A stretch of 64,000 nt of DNA from Corynebacterium lubricantis DSM 45231 (GCF_000379425.1 NZ_KB902182.1:124001-188000), one strand, 5' to 3'. Shown: positions 33,069 to 42,056, counted from the first letter of the stretch. The notes: generated by a model from the sequence alone, not told the origin. Made by a program: numbers and translations.

Positions 33069-34355
33069 ATGACCAATCGACTCTCCGTAGCGCCGTCCGC
33101 TCGACGCCTGACCAACTCACTTCGTGATATTGGCTATAGCTTCGAATCCGCCATCGCAGATCTAATCGATAATTCGATCGCCGCTCACGCGACGACAGTT
33201 GATATTGAGATCGTGTTTAAAGGCCGAAACTCGTATATCTCACTGACCGATAACGGTGAAGGTATGAGCTCAGAAACCCTCAATGAGGCAATGCGTTTTG
33301 GTTCAAGGCGGTCATACGACATTGGTGAACTAGGACGATACGGTCTTGGACTAAAGACGGCCTCTTTGTCTCAGTGCCGGCGAATTGAGGTTGTTACATC
33401 TCGCGAGAACGAGCCGATCCAAGCGCGTGCTCTCGATTTAAACTTCATCGAAGTAGTCGACGACTGGCTAATTACCGACATCTCAGACGAACCCGAAATC
33501 ATTCAGCACGCGGGGACCTATCTTCCTCACACTGGTACTTCGGTTTTCTGGAAATCTCTGGATCGTCTATTGCCTGCCAAAGCACCTGAAGGTGGCTGGG
33601 CTCGACGACGAATTGAAAGCCTTCCGGTCAAACTCGAAAGTTATCTGGCAATGGTTTTTCATCGATTTCTGTCTGGCGAAACCGAAAACAACCTCGTTAT
33701 TACTATCAATGGCAAGCCTGTAGATGCTTGGGATCCATTCGCACGAAGCGAACTCGCAACCCAAGAGCTCGGATCCGATGAGTTCGAAATCGAACATAAG
33801 TCAGGAGTCGGGAAAGTTCAGCTGCGACGATATTTGCTCCCTACCCGAGACAACTTCTCCACTTCTCAAGCTTACGATTCACTGTCCGGCATTGATAAGT
33901 GGAACAAGCAGCAGGGGCTTTACATTTATCGGTCCAATCGACTAGTTCAATGGAGCGGTTGGGCAGGAATCCGGACAATTGATGAGCACACTAAGTACGC
34001 ACGCGCTTCCCTTGATTTCGATACGGACCTCGACAGCGCCTTCAACATCAATGTTGCAAAGATGCGAGTCACCGTACCGAGTGAACTTCGGAAAATGCTC
34101 AGCCGACCGATTAATGAGCTTTGTATCCAAGCCGATGCTGAATACCGCCGGAGCGAGCTCGCCAAAACCTCTAGCGGCGAACACGACCAAGACTCTTCTC
34201 CTAGCTTCGGAGGTCGCAAGGAGGACGGTGCAACTATCGGACTCACCCTCCGGGCGGCGGCTGCCCGGACAGGTCATCTAGAAGCACTCGACGAAATGAT
34301 GAAACTGATCAAGTCCGAGATCCCCGACTTAGCTGAGCATTTAGGTTTCGACTAA
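33069..34355 (+). CDS. MORC-like GHKL ATPase
   Basis: 428-residue ATPase with a clear Bergerat fold. The N-box is ADLIDNSIAAHA (30-41), G1 is DNGEGMS (61-67), and RFGSRRS then GELGRYGLGLKTASLSQ (about 86-102) is the G2 lid. The usual catalytic Glu of the N-box is Asp31. An S5-like region follows (YIYRSNRLVQWSGW, then RASLDFDTDLDSAFNINVAK). This is the prokaryotic MORC architecture, predicted to change DNA structure in restriction systems. It is the last operon gene and ends 3 bp inside the convergent methyltransferase gene. Confidence 0.88.
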   Translation: MTNRLSVAPSARRLTNSLRDIGYSFESAIADLIDNSIAAHATTVDIEIVFKGRNSYISLTDNGEGMSSETLNEAMRFGSRRSYDIGELGRYGLGLKTASLSQCRRIEVVTSRENEPIQARALDLNFIEVVDDWLITDISDEPEIIQHAGTYLPHTGTSVFWKSLDRLLPAKAPEGGWARRRIESLPVKLESYLAMVFHRFLSGETENNLVITINGKPVDAWDPFARSELATQELGSDEFEIEHKSGVGKVQLRRYLLPTRDNFSTSQAYDSLSGIDKWNKQQGLYIYRSNRLVQWSGWAGIRTIDEHTKYARASLDFDTDLDSAFNINVAKMRVTVPSELRKMLSRPINELCIQADAEYRRSELAKTSSGEHDQDSSPSFGGRKEDGATIGLTLRAAAARTGHLEALDEMMKLIKSEIPDLAEHLGFD

Positions 34356-36328
34356 AACAAGGTTTCAGGTTCAGGCGGTTGCTCAGCATCACCTCCGCGT
34401 CGCTGAGCAAAATCACACATCTGCGACAGGGGGCAGACGCCACAGTACGGCTTTTCGGAAACGCACAGCTGCCGCGCCACTTCAAAAAGCGCGAGGTGGC
34501 CTTCTCGAGAATTCTTATCAAGTCCCAAAAGTTTCCCGACACTAATCCGGCCATTCGATTGCTTATTTCGACTTTCCGTATCCACCCCGAGAAAGCGGCT
34601 CGTAACTCGGAGGACTCCCTTTGCGACAATTACAGGTTCTTCGCTTCGGCTGTCAGTACCGTCCGAAATGGGCGCTGAAAGCTCAAGAGTCCTAACCAAG
34701 ACATCGTTTAGCACTGGGAGCTTCGCTCGATCAATGTGAGGTTCCCACAGCGCCTTAGGATTTTCTCGCATCTGCTCGACGAGGGTCTCAAACTGGGAAA
34801 AACGGATCTTGAACCTCTCACCAGCGAAGACTGAACGCAGAGTAGCAATGGTCTGATCACTCGGCAATGCTCCAATCTCAGGTTCCTCGAGATTATCGAT
34901 CAGTTGCCACAAGAAACGCGTTTCAGTCCAAGACGAGCGCAAAAGAAAAATTTCAGCTACCACGATCTTCCAGCGAGACTTTGTTCGTAGCCAAGGTTGA
35001 AGTAACCCGCTATCTGGTTGCTGCCTATACCAATCAGCTAACGATTCGACTACGTCTTTAGAAACATAATGTTTGGTCTCGTTCCGCTCCCATGCATTTA
35101 GGATGCCATTTCCAAGAGCCTCTCCAAGGCGCACTGGGACCGCATTTCCGATTTGTTTGAATGCGGCGCTCGGTGGACCTGAGAAGCGAAAATCGTCTGG
35201 AAACGACTGTAGACGCGCTGCTTCACGAACGGTAATAGTTCGTGCCTGACGAGGGTGAATAAAGCTATAGCCATCTTTCGCAATATGGGCTGTAATAGTC
35301 CTTGACAGGTCATTCTCATCTAATCTTTTGTACTTATCGACGAAAATGTCGGACCGGTACCGCCGAAGATGCTCCGGAAGGTCAGAATATCGCGTGGCAG
35401 CCGTCATTTGCTCAAATGCCTGACGGTCATCCTCCCTTACAGGACGAGTAATGTGGTCATAGATTCGATCTTTATCCTCGTCTCGGACATTGGCGCGCAT
35501 GGAAGTTTGATACTCCGTAAGTGGCCCGGAGTAATCCCAAAAACCATCCCCCCCACCATCGGGTCGATCGCCACCTTCAACCTCTGGCAAGTCTCCGATT
35601 GCATTCCAAACAGAAACCTTTTGGGATACTTCCTTAGGCCATTCGAACTTCACATTGTCGCGAAGGGCTACAAGAATAAAGCGCTGGCGGAACTGGGGAA
35701 CCCCATATCGCCAAGTATCAATAACTTTGCATTCGACTGAGTACCCAATCTGCTCAAGCTCTGTAACCATGCTTCGGAGGATGAACATCTCATCGTCCAG
35801 AGCAATATCTGGAACATTCTCCATGATTACAGCCTTCGGGCTAGCAAGCTGTACTACTTCAAGATATGCCCGCCAAAGGTTTCTCCGCTGATCATCTGGA
35901 TCCCGTTCGCCATTCTCTACAAGGTGACGGATACCAGACCTACCGGCTTTAGAGAATGGCTGGCAAGGTGGGCCCCCGGCCAACACCTCAATGCCGGCTT
36001 CCTTCATTAGGTCCGCTACGCGCGCAACATTGTCAGAAGTCGACAAATCCCAGTCAACTGACATTCCTGGAAAGCGCGCGGCATGTGTTTCGAGCGCATA
36101 TTGGTAATGGTCGATTCCGAGCACTACTTCAATGCCTGCATTAACAAGCCCTTGGCTTAATCCACCTGCACCCGAGAACAAGTCTGCGCCAAGGATCGCA
36201 CCTTGACTCCGCCTTTCTTCCGCGTACTCAATCAATTCCTGTTCCGTCGAACAGTGATTCGGGTGCAGTGACAGAGTTACATAAGGTCCGCGAACTTGCT
36301 TAACTGCGTACTGATCATGCATCGTCAC
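34352..36328 (-). CDS. Cytosine-5 DNA methyltransferase fused to an endonuclease-III-like Fe-S domain
   Basis: 658-residue fusion. Residues 45-410 are a complete m5C methyltransferase: motif I DLFSGAGGLSQGL, catalytic GGPPCQPFS (Cys122), ENV (170-172), QFRQR (212-216), motif X QIGNAVP. Residues 425-645 resemble an HhH-GPD DNA glycosylase: WKIVVAEIFLLRSSWTET at 453-470 and a C-x6-C-x2-C-x5-C cluster (622, 629, 632, 638) as in endonuclease III. The catalytic Lys and Asp positions of that fold look substituted. It would mark the host DNA for the convergent nuclease operon. The GTG at 36328 follows AGGG at 6 nt; an ATG is at 36322. Confidence 0.9.
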   Translation of the reverse strand: MTMHDQYAVKQVRGPYVTLSLHPNHCSTEQELIEYAEERRSQGAILGADLFSGAGGLSQGLVNAGIEVVLGIDHYQYALETHAARFPGMSVDWDLSTSDNVARVADLMKEAGIEVLAGGPPCQPFSKAGRSGIRHLVENGERDPDDQRRNLWRAYLEVVQLASPKAVIMENVPDIALDDEMFILRSMVTELEQIGYSVECKVIDTWRYGVPQFRQRFILVALRDNVKFEWPKEVSQKVSVWNAIGDLPEVEGGDRPDGGGDGFWDYSGPLTEYQTSMRANVRDEDKDRIYDHITRPVREDDRQAFEQMTAATRYSDLPEHLRRYRSDIFVDKYKRLDENDLSRTITAHIAKDGYSFIHPRQARTITVREAARLQSFPDDFRFSGPPSAAFKQIGNAVPVRLGEALGNGILNAWERNETKHYVSKDVVESLADWYRQQPDSGLLQPWLRTKSRWKIVVAEIFLLRSSWTETRFLWQLIDNLEEPEIGALPSDQTIATLRSVFAGERFKIRFSQFETLVEQMRENPKALWEPHIDRAKLPVLNDVLVRTLELSAPISDGTDSRSEEPVIVAKGVLRVTSRFLGVDTESRNKQSNGRISVGKLLGLDKNSREGHLALFEVARQLCVSEKPYCGVCPLSQMCDFAQRRGGDAEQPPEPETLF

Positions 36329-36434
36329 GTATTTCCCTACTCATTTTCAAAAGAACGTTATCGATCAAATCTAGTCGAAGCACTAGACACGATATGAGAT
36401 AGGCCAGCGAACAACCATCACCTCACACCGAATC

Positions 36435-37595
36435 CTAAACCCACACCTCGCTGACCTGCGCGTACTCCCCCACTTCGTCCATGAAGGATGTATCGTGGCA
36501 GGTCATCACCAGCGCTGCCCCGCCGCTTAAGCAGCGGGCCAGCATCTCGTGGGCCCGTGTGCGGCCGCAGGTGTCTAGGCCGACGTCGGGCTCGTCGAAA
36601 AGCATTAGGGTGCGGTTCTGCACATAAACGGACGCCATTTGCGCCAGCCGCAGGTTGGAGGCAGACAGATCCAAAGGGTGCTCCTCGGGGTCGAAGTCCA
36701 ACTCCGAGATCAGCCCAGCATCCCCGATAAAGCCCGAGATCGTCGTATCCACCACTTGGTCGGCGGCGTGCTGGAAAGCCAAAGAAGTAGATACCGACAC
36801 CCCGTCGTTCCCGTCGAGGCCAGCCATAGCGCGCAACAGTGTGGTCTTGCCGGAACCGTTGGCACCGCGCAGCCACACCACGGAAGAAGGCGAAACCACC
36901 AAAGGAAGCGGCCCGACAGCAAAGTCGGGCTGGGTGGAGGCCTTGAACTGCCACCACCGCCGACTAGCACCGCCGCGGGTAGCGCTGACAGAACCCAGGT
37001 CGATCGGAGCAGCAATAGAAGCAGCAACCGGAGCAGGCAGGCTCACTTCCTGGGGAGCCGGTACGTGGAGGGACAGTGAATCGTCGCGAAGCGATAAAAC
37101 GCTCGAGCCCAACTCACGGTGCACCCGATTGCCCAGCACGACGATTTCGCTAGGCATCTCGCGGAACAGCGAGACGATAGCGCGGGAGGATTCCGGATCG
37201 AGGCCGGCGAAGGGGTTGTCTAGGACGAAGATCTGCGGTTCGAGGACGGCGACCGTGGCAATGGCGAGACGGCGTGTTTGGCCGCCGGAGAGTTGGGTGG
37301 GGTGCCTGTCGGCGAGGTCGGCAAGTCCGCACATCTCAAGTGTGCGCGTACACCGGCGCAGCATCTCCTCGCGCTCGACGCCGCGCTGCTCGAGACCGGT
37401 GGCGACTTCCTCGATAACCGTGTCGCGGAGCAGCGTAACGTGCGCCTCTGCGTCTTGGGTGACCACGCCAATATTGGGCAGGGTTTCGTGGAGCTCGCGG
37501 GCCATGCGGCTGAGTCCCTGTCCAGAATCGGCGACGACTTGGACGGTCTTGTTGCGCGAGGATGCCATCGCGGCGCGCAGCGGTGTCAGATCCAT
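36435..37595 (-). CDS. ECF transporter ATPase component, two fused domains
   Basis: 386-residue protein with two ABC ATPase halves in one chain, the energising part of an ECF-type vitamin/nutrient importer. The first half has a degenerate Walker A (ADSGQGLS, no Lys) but an intact LSGGQ and Walker B IFVLDNPFAGLD. The second half has an intact Walker A (GANGSGKTT) and Walker B (LMLFDEPDVGLD) but a degraded signature (LSASN). The ATG at 37595 overlaps the T component gene by 10 bp; a GTG at 37613 is the alternative. Last gene of the ECF operon. Confidence 0.85.
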   Translation of the reverse strand: MDLTPLRAAMASSRNKTVQVVADSGQGLSRMARELHETLPNIGVVTQDAEAHVTLLRDTVIEEVATGLEQRGVEREEMLRRCTRTLEMCGLADLADRHPTQLSGGQTRRLAIATVAVLEPQIFVLDNPFAGLDPESSRAIVSLFREMPSEIVVLGNRVHRELGSSVLSLRDDSLSLHVPAPQEVSLPAPVAASIAAPIDLGSVSATRGGASRRWWQFKASTQPDFAVGPLPLVVSPSSVVWLRGANGSGKTTLLRAMAGLDGNDGVSVSTSLAFQHAADQVVDTTISGFIGDAGLISELDFDPEEHPLDLSASNLRLAQMASVYVQNRTLMLFDEPDVGLDTCGRTRAHEMLARCLSGGAALVMTCHDTSFMDEVGEYAQVSEVWV

Positions 37596-38263
37596 ATGAC
37601 CACCGCCAAACACACAATCGGCACGGTGTAGCGCAGGACGCGCTGCGCGGGGCTGTCGGCGACGGGGACCAGGACGGTGCGTTTACCCTGGATATCGTAG
37701 CCTGCGGTCTCGAGCGCTTGGCCGCGGGCGGCGCCTTGGGATAACACGCTGGTCATCACGGGCAGCGCCAGGTGAGGGATGACGGTGCGCAAGTTGATCT
37801 TGCGCCCGACGAGCGCGTTGGCGTCGCGGGCGCGCTGCACCGCTAGGCGGCCCTGGGGCAGAAACTGCAGCGCAGAGCCGACAATATAGGCGATACGGTT
37901 ACCCAGCGGGCTGACCTGGAGGGCCTTGACCAGCTCGGGGATGGTCACGAAGGTCATGGCGGCGAGCAGGCAGGACATCAGTGCTGAAAACCGGAGAGTC
38001 AGCGCGCCTGCAAGTGCCAGCCCGTCGGAGGTGATCAAGGGCGCGATCTGATTGTCGCCATAAGGTGCATGAACGAGAACCATTGACAGCCCCAGCGGAA
38101 TGGCCAGCACGAGCACCGCGAGCGGGACCGATAGGTTGCGCGTTTTCACGACAGCCAATCCAAGCGCGAGCAGGATCAGGATGGCCGAAGCTACCGGTAA
38201 ATTCAGGCCAAGCGCCAAAATCCATCCGGACATCCCGATCGCCAGAGCCGTCAACGGGTTCAT
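37586..38263 (-). CDS. ECF transporter T component (EcfT)
   Basis: 225-residue membrane protein, the scaffold that couples the ATPases to the substrate-binding subunit. It has five or so hydrophobic segments and the two coupling-helix motifs with small-residue patterns: ARDANALVGR (about 143-152) and QGAARGQALETAGYD (about 176-190; the family form is ARA/ARG-x). It directly abuts the S component gene and overlaps the ATPase gene. Confidence 0.87.
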   Translation of the reverse strand: MNPLTALAIGMSGWILALGLNLPVASAILILLALGLAVVKTRNLSVPLAVLVLAIPLGLSMVLVHAPYGDNQIAPLITSDGLALAGALTLRFSALMSCLLAAMTFVTIPELVKALQVSPLGNRIAYIVGSALQFLPQGRLAVQRARDANALVGRKINLRTVIPHLALPVMTSVLSQGAARGQALETAGYDIQGKRTVLVPVADSPAQRVLRYTVPIVCLAVVIWI

Positions 38264-39031
38264 CTATTTGTCCTGCAGCTCGAGCGGTTGGAAACTGCGC
38301 AGGGTCTTCTTGGGCATGGACTTGATTGCCGCCCACACGATGATCATGACGATGACCTTATCCAGCGGATCCGAGATCAGCGACTGCACGAATACCGCCC
38401 CGATCAGCTCCATGTTGAGCTCGCGGAACAGAGTGACCAGCGCGCCGGTGCCCACACCCGCGGTGCCGCCGTAGACGAACGCCGCCACGGGAGCGGCCAT
38501 CGCGGCGGTAGCCACACCGATGATGAGGCCTGCGATGATCACGCGGAAAAGATTCTTGAAGGCACCGAAGCGGTGGATGAACACGCCGGCGAGCCAACCG
38601 GTCAGAGCCTGGCTGGCAGCGAAAGGCAGGGCCGCCGGGTTGAGTAGGCCCCACACCACGGAGGCGAGCACACCGGTGGCCATACCCGAGATCGGGCCGG
38701 CGAGGGCTGCCATCAAGATGGTGCCCACCGCATCGATATACAGCGGGATACCCACAGAACCCACGACCTGGCCCAGCACCATGTTCAGCACAATGGCAAC
38801 GGGGATCAGGGCGATAGTACGCGCAGGAAGCGAAGGCAGCGTGGCCGCCAGCAGCAACACAGCACCACCGATATACCCCACAAGAGTGATCAGCGATTCA
38901 GTGGATCCACCCACCGAATCCCAATCAGTAGGGCGCACCAGCACGAGATAGATCCAGGTAGCGGCAACAACGAGCACACCGGCGGCGGCCAGGGCCTTGC
39001 GGGCAGGTGTCATTGCGGTTTCAGTAGACAT
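38264..39031 (-). CDS. ECF transporter S component (substrate binding, unknown substrate)
   Basis: 255-residue membrane protein with six or more hydrophobic segments; the stretch IPLYIDAVGTILMAALAGPI is typical of ECF S components. The ATG at 39031 follows GAGGA at 6 nt; an upstream in-frame start would add a non-hydrophobic extension. The gene lies downstream of a nucleoside hydrolase and a histidine phosphatase, so a nucleoside, nucleobase or similar ring compound is the inferred substrate. Sequence alone does not decide. Confidence 0.83.
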   Translation of the reverse strand: MSTETAMTPARKALAAAGVLVVAATWIYLVLVRPTDWDSVGGSTESLITLVGYIGGAVLLLAATLPSLPARTIALIPVAIVLNMVLGQVVGSVGIPLYIDAVGTILMAALAGPISGMATGVLASVVWGLLNPAALPFAASQALTGWLAGVFIHRFGAFKNLFRVIIAGLIIGVATAAMAAPVAAFVYGGTAGVGTGALVTLFRELNMELIGAVFVQSLISDPLDKVIVMIIVWAAIKSMPKKTLRSFQPLELQDK

Positions 39032-39118
39032 AGGTGGTCCTCGAAAAGTCGTCCAAAAACGGGCACGGGGAAATGGCACCCTATGTCACCTCGGGCTAAG
39101 CCACAACGACACTGGACT

Positions 39119-40084
39119 TTAGTCGGTGCGCGCGCGATCTGCCAACAGAGACGCCGCTCGGTCCAACTCCTCGTGGGCACCTGCGATATCAGCGCTCATC
39201 ACCAGATGCGCATTCGCCGGTTTGCCCCAATGGTTACGCAGATCAGCCACCGACGTCCCCCGCATTAGCTCACTGTCCGCCTCGACCGCCACGGTGGTGG
39301 CCAGCTCCGTATCATCCACCGTCACAAGCGCGATCATGCAGGTCAGAAGGTCATGGATCTGCGCTTGGTACCCCTCGTCGTTGCCCTCATGGAATTCGAA
39401 ATAGAACCGCAGGATGTCCTGCAGGTGCTGCGCGATCGGCACCGCACCAAGCTTATCGACGAGCGCTCCCGCACGCTCCGGATCCACGAGCATGCGCTCG
39501 GTGACCTCTAGAGAACACAGCGTGATCTCGCACGGCGCGTGCTCGAACACCTCGCTGGCCGCGTGCGGGTCGACCCAGAAATTCCACTCGGCCGTGGGTG
39601 TGGTGTTGCCGCGGTAGTTCACTGCCCCACCCATCACGGTGACGTGTGTGAGCTGCGCGTAGTGCTCCGGGTGATCCCGGCGGAACTGCGCCAGATTCGT
39701 CAGCGGGCCGGTGACAATTAGGTGCAGGTCGGTGCCATTTTTTTCAATGGCGTCGATCCACAGGTGCTGCCAATCGTCGTGAAGCGATGTGCTCGTTGCA
39801 GCGGTGACGTAGCCCAGCCCGGTCGGGCCGTGGGTCTCCGGGGTGATGGTGAGCGGCACCTTCAGCGGGACGGCGCACCCCGGCGCGACGGGGATGTCGG
39901 GCAGCCCGCACTGTGCGAGGACCCAGGCCGCGTTCGTGGCGGTGTTGGCCACCGTGGTGTTGCCTGCGGTGGTGGTCACGGCCTCGAATGAGATCTCGTC
40001 GCCGACGTGCAACCCGGCAAGGTAGATCAGGGCGAGGGTGTCATCGATGCCAGGGTCGCAGTCAATCACAACGGGTGTGCGCAT
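39119..40084 (-). CDS. Inosine-uridine-type nucleoside hydrolase
   Basis: 321-residue enzyme that splits nucleosides to base and ribose. The N-terminal calcium-binding motif VVIDCDPGIDDTLAL (about 5-19) is diagnostic, and VTGPLTNLAQF and VMGGAVNYRGNTTPTAEWNF follow at the usual places. The ATG at 40084 is chosen because it places the DCDPG motif at the normal distance. It lies 1 bp after the phosphatase gene and 87 bp before the S component gene. Confidence 0.92.
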   Translation of the reverse strand: MRTPVVIDCDPGIDDTLALIYLAGLHVGDEISFEAVTTTAGNTTVANTATNAAWVLAQCGLPDIPVAPGCAVPLKVPLTITPETHGPTGLGYVTAATSTSLHDDWQHLWIDAIEKNGTDLHLIVTGPLTNLAQFRRDHPEHYAQLTHVTVMGGAVNYRGNTTPTAEWNFWVDPHAASEVFEHAPCEITLCSLEVTERMLVDPERAGALVDKLGAVPIAQHLQDILRFYFEFHEGNDEGYQAQIHDLLTCMIALVTVDDTELATTVAVEADSELMRGTSVADLRNHWGKPANAHLVMSADIAGAHEELDRAASLLADRARTD

Positions 40085-40085
40085 A

Positions 40086-40661
40086 TTAGAGACCGAGGTA
40101 GTTATATGCCTCGAGGCGCATGCGGTGTCCATCGAAGTCGACGATGGAGGCGCTCGCGTGGCGTGGGTTGACCATCTTCGAGGTGTCCAGGCCCAAACCG
40201 CGGGCCAAGTAACGACGAATCACGCCCCCGTGCGCCACCACGCACACAGTTTCGATGTTGTTGGCTCCAGCGTGGCTCATCGCGTCGAAGATCGCGGCGT
40301 TGATGCGGAGGAAGAACTCGCTCATGTCGTCGCCGCCCTCGGGAGCGTACTCGCCGTTGACCCAGTCGCCGTAGAGCTTCTGGTCGATGTCGTCGATGAG
40401 CTGGCCTTCCCAGACTCCGAGGTTGAACTCGTTGAGGCGCGGATCGCTCTTATCAATGCTCAATCCGGCGGCCTCAGCAGTCTGGATGGTGCGCTGCAAC
40501 TGTGAGGTCACCACATAACCTGGTTCTAGGGTCTGCAGGAAGGGAGCGAGCCTGGCCGACTCTTCCCTACCCTGATCGCAAATGGCAATGTCGGTGCTGC
40601 CCTGCATGCGACGCTCAATGTTCCAGTCCGTGGATCCGTGACGGATTAGCACTAGTTTCAT
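40086..40661 (-). CDS. Histidine phosphatase (phosphoglycerate-mutase-like)
   Basis: 191-residue enzyme. LVLIRHGSTDWN at the N-terminus carries the phosphate-accepting His (RHG), and VVAHGGVIRRYL near residue 145 holds the second His. It could remove phosphate from a nucleotide or sugar phosphate before the adjacent nucleoside hydrolase acts, or act in the alpha-ribazole phosphatase way; the substrate is not determinable by eye. First gene of the presumed salvage operon. Confidence 0.87.
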   Translation of the reverse strand: MKLVLIRHGSTDWNIERRMQGSTDIAICDQGREESARLAPFLQTLEPGYVVTSQLQRTIQTAEAAGLSIDKSDPRLNEFNLGVWEGQLIDDIDQKLYGDWVNGEYAPEGGDDMSEFFLRINAAIFDAMSHAGANNIETVCVVAHGGVIRRYLARGLGLDTSKMVNPRHASASIVDFDGHRMRLEAYNYLGL

Positions 40662-40703
40662 GTGGCTTACTTTAGCTGTGAGTTAGTACCCGTGCAGGCC
40701 GGT

Positions 40704-42056
40704 CTACGCCCGGAACTGGCGCACGGCGCCGAGACCCACCAGCAGGACCGCCACGGGGACGAACATGGCAATGCCCATACCGAAGCCCACGCCATAGGCC
40801 ACACCGACCTGCATGACCGCGCCCATGGATGCGGAACCGATGACGGCACCCACCTGGCGCGAGGTGTTGTATACACCGGAACCCGCACCCATCGCGTCCG
40901 CAGGCAGGTCGCGCAATGCGATGGCGGAGTTCGGCGACCAGGCCAAGCCGTTGGCAATACCGAGCAGCGTGACCGGGATGAGCAGCCACCACATGGAGGC
41001 GCCGGAGATCATGAAGATGCCGAAGAGGAGCAGGGAAAGAATCATCGTACCGAAGCCGATGGTGGACACGGTTCCCGGCGCGATCCGGTCTGTGAGCCTG
41101 CCGGCCAGCGGTGCGACGAGGACGGACATGACACCCATCGGGATGAGTACGAGGCCGGCCGCGGCACTGCCCATGCCCAGCTCAACCTGGAGGTATTGCA
41201 TCACGGGAAGCTGGACGGTGTATACCGCGAAGCCGAGGGTAAAGACGGCGATGATGCCGTACTTGAAGTTGTGCACGCTAAACAGCTTCAAAGGGATCAG
41301 GGCGTCGTCGCCACGCGATTTTTGCCTGCGATAAAGCGCGTAGAACCCGAAGATGCCGACGGCGAGTGCCGCCCACACGGCCCAACCCCACTCCCACTCT
41401 GGGCCTTGTTGGAATGCGACGGTCACGCCGGCGACCGCGATGAGCGACAGCAACGCCGATGGGATATCCACGGCTGAGGTGGTGCGCTCGAGCTGTGGGA
41501 CATAGATTGCCACCGCGATCAGCGAGATGATGCCCACGGGGATGTAGATGGCGAAGACCCACCGCCACCCGCCGGCGGCGACAACAAGCCCACCGATGAC
41601 GGGACCGAACATGCCCGCGGATCCGCCGACCGCACTCCAATAGCCCATGGCGGTGCCACGGTGTTCGCGCGGGAAGATGCGGTTGATCACGGCCATCGGC
41701 TGCGGGTTGAGCAGGGAGCCGCCGAAGCCTTGGATGGCGCGCAGCAAGATGAGCACCTCGATCGACGGCGCAAATGCGCACAAGCCGGCGGCGATCACGA
41801 AAATCGCCATGCCGATCATGTACATCCGGCGCTGCCCGAAGCGGTCGCCGAGCCTGCCGGTGATCAGCAGTGGAACGGCGAAGGTGAGCAGGTAAATCGC
41901 GACCACCCAGACGATCTGGTTCGTCGAGGCGTCGAGTTCCGCGGCGATGGCGGGCAGGGCGACGGCCACCATCGACTGATCAATCAGGGTGAGAAACAGG
42001 CCCACGCATAGTGCTGCCAGCGCCTTATATGACGATGCAAGGTCCGATTTATTCAC
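40704..42056 (-). CDS. MFS exporter, 14-TM DHA2 (EmrB/QacA) type
   Basis: 450-residue major-facilitator protein. The first helices contain LFLTLIDQSMVAVALPAIAA, and ITGRLGDRFGQRRMYMIGMA is the A-motif loop. ALPAIAAELDAS followed by WVVAIYLLTFAVP is typical of DHA2 drug exporters. It overlaps the upstream MFS gene by 8 bp. The exported compound is unknown. Confidence 0.88.
   Translation of the reverse strand: MNKSDLASSYKALAALCVGLFLTLIDQSMVAVALPAIAAELDASTNQIVWVVAIYLLTFAVPLLITGRLGDRFGQRRMYMIGMAIFVIAAGLCAFAPSIEVLILLRAIQGFGGSLLNPQPMAVINRIFPREHRGTAMGYWSAVGGSAGMFGPVIGGLVVAAGGWRWVFAIYIPVGIISLIAVAIYVPQLERTTSAVDIPSALLSLIAVAGVTVAFQQGPEWEWGWAVWAALAVGIFGFYALYRRQKSRGDDALIPLKLFSVHNFKYGIIAVFTLGFAVYTVQLPVMQYLQVELGMGSAAAGLVLIPMGVMSVLVAPLAGRLTDRIAPGTVSTIGFGTMILSLLLFGIFMISGASMWWLLIPVTLLGIANGLAWSPNSAIALRDLPADAMGAGSGVYNTSRQVGAVIGSASMGAVMQVGVAYGVGFGMGIAMFVPVAVLLVGLGAVRQFRA

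Noticed and set aside
24271-36328. Prophage or integrative element
   Set aside because: No integrase, portal, terminase, relaxase or att-like direct repeat was seen. The contents fit a defence/R-M cassette instead.
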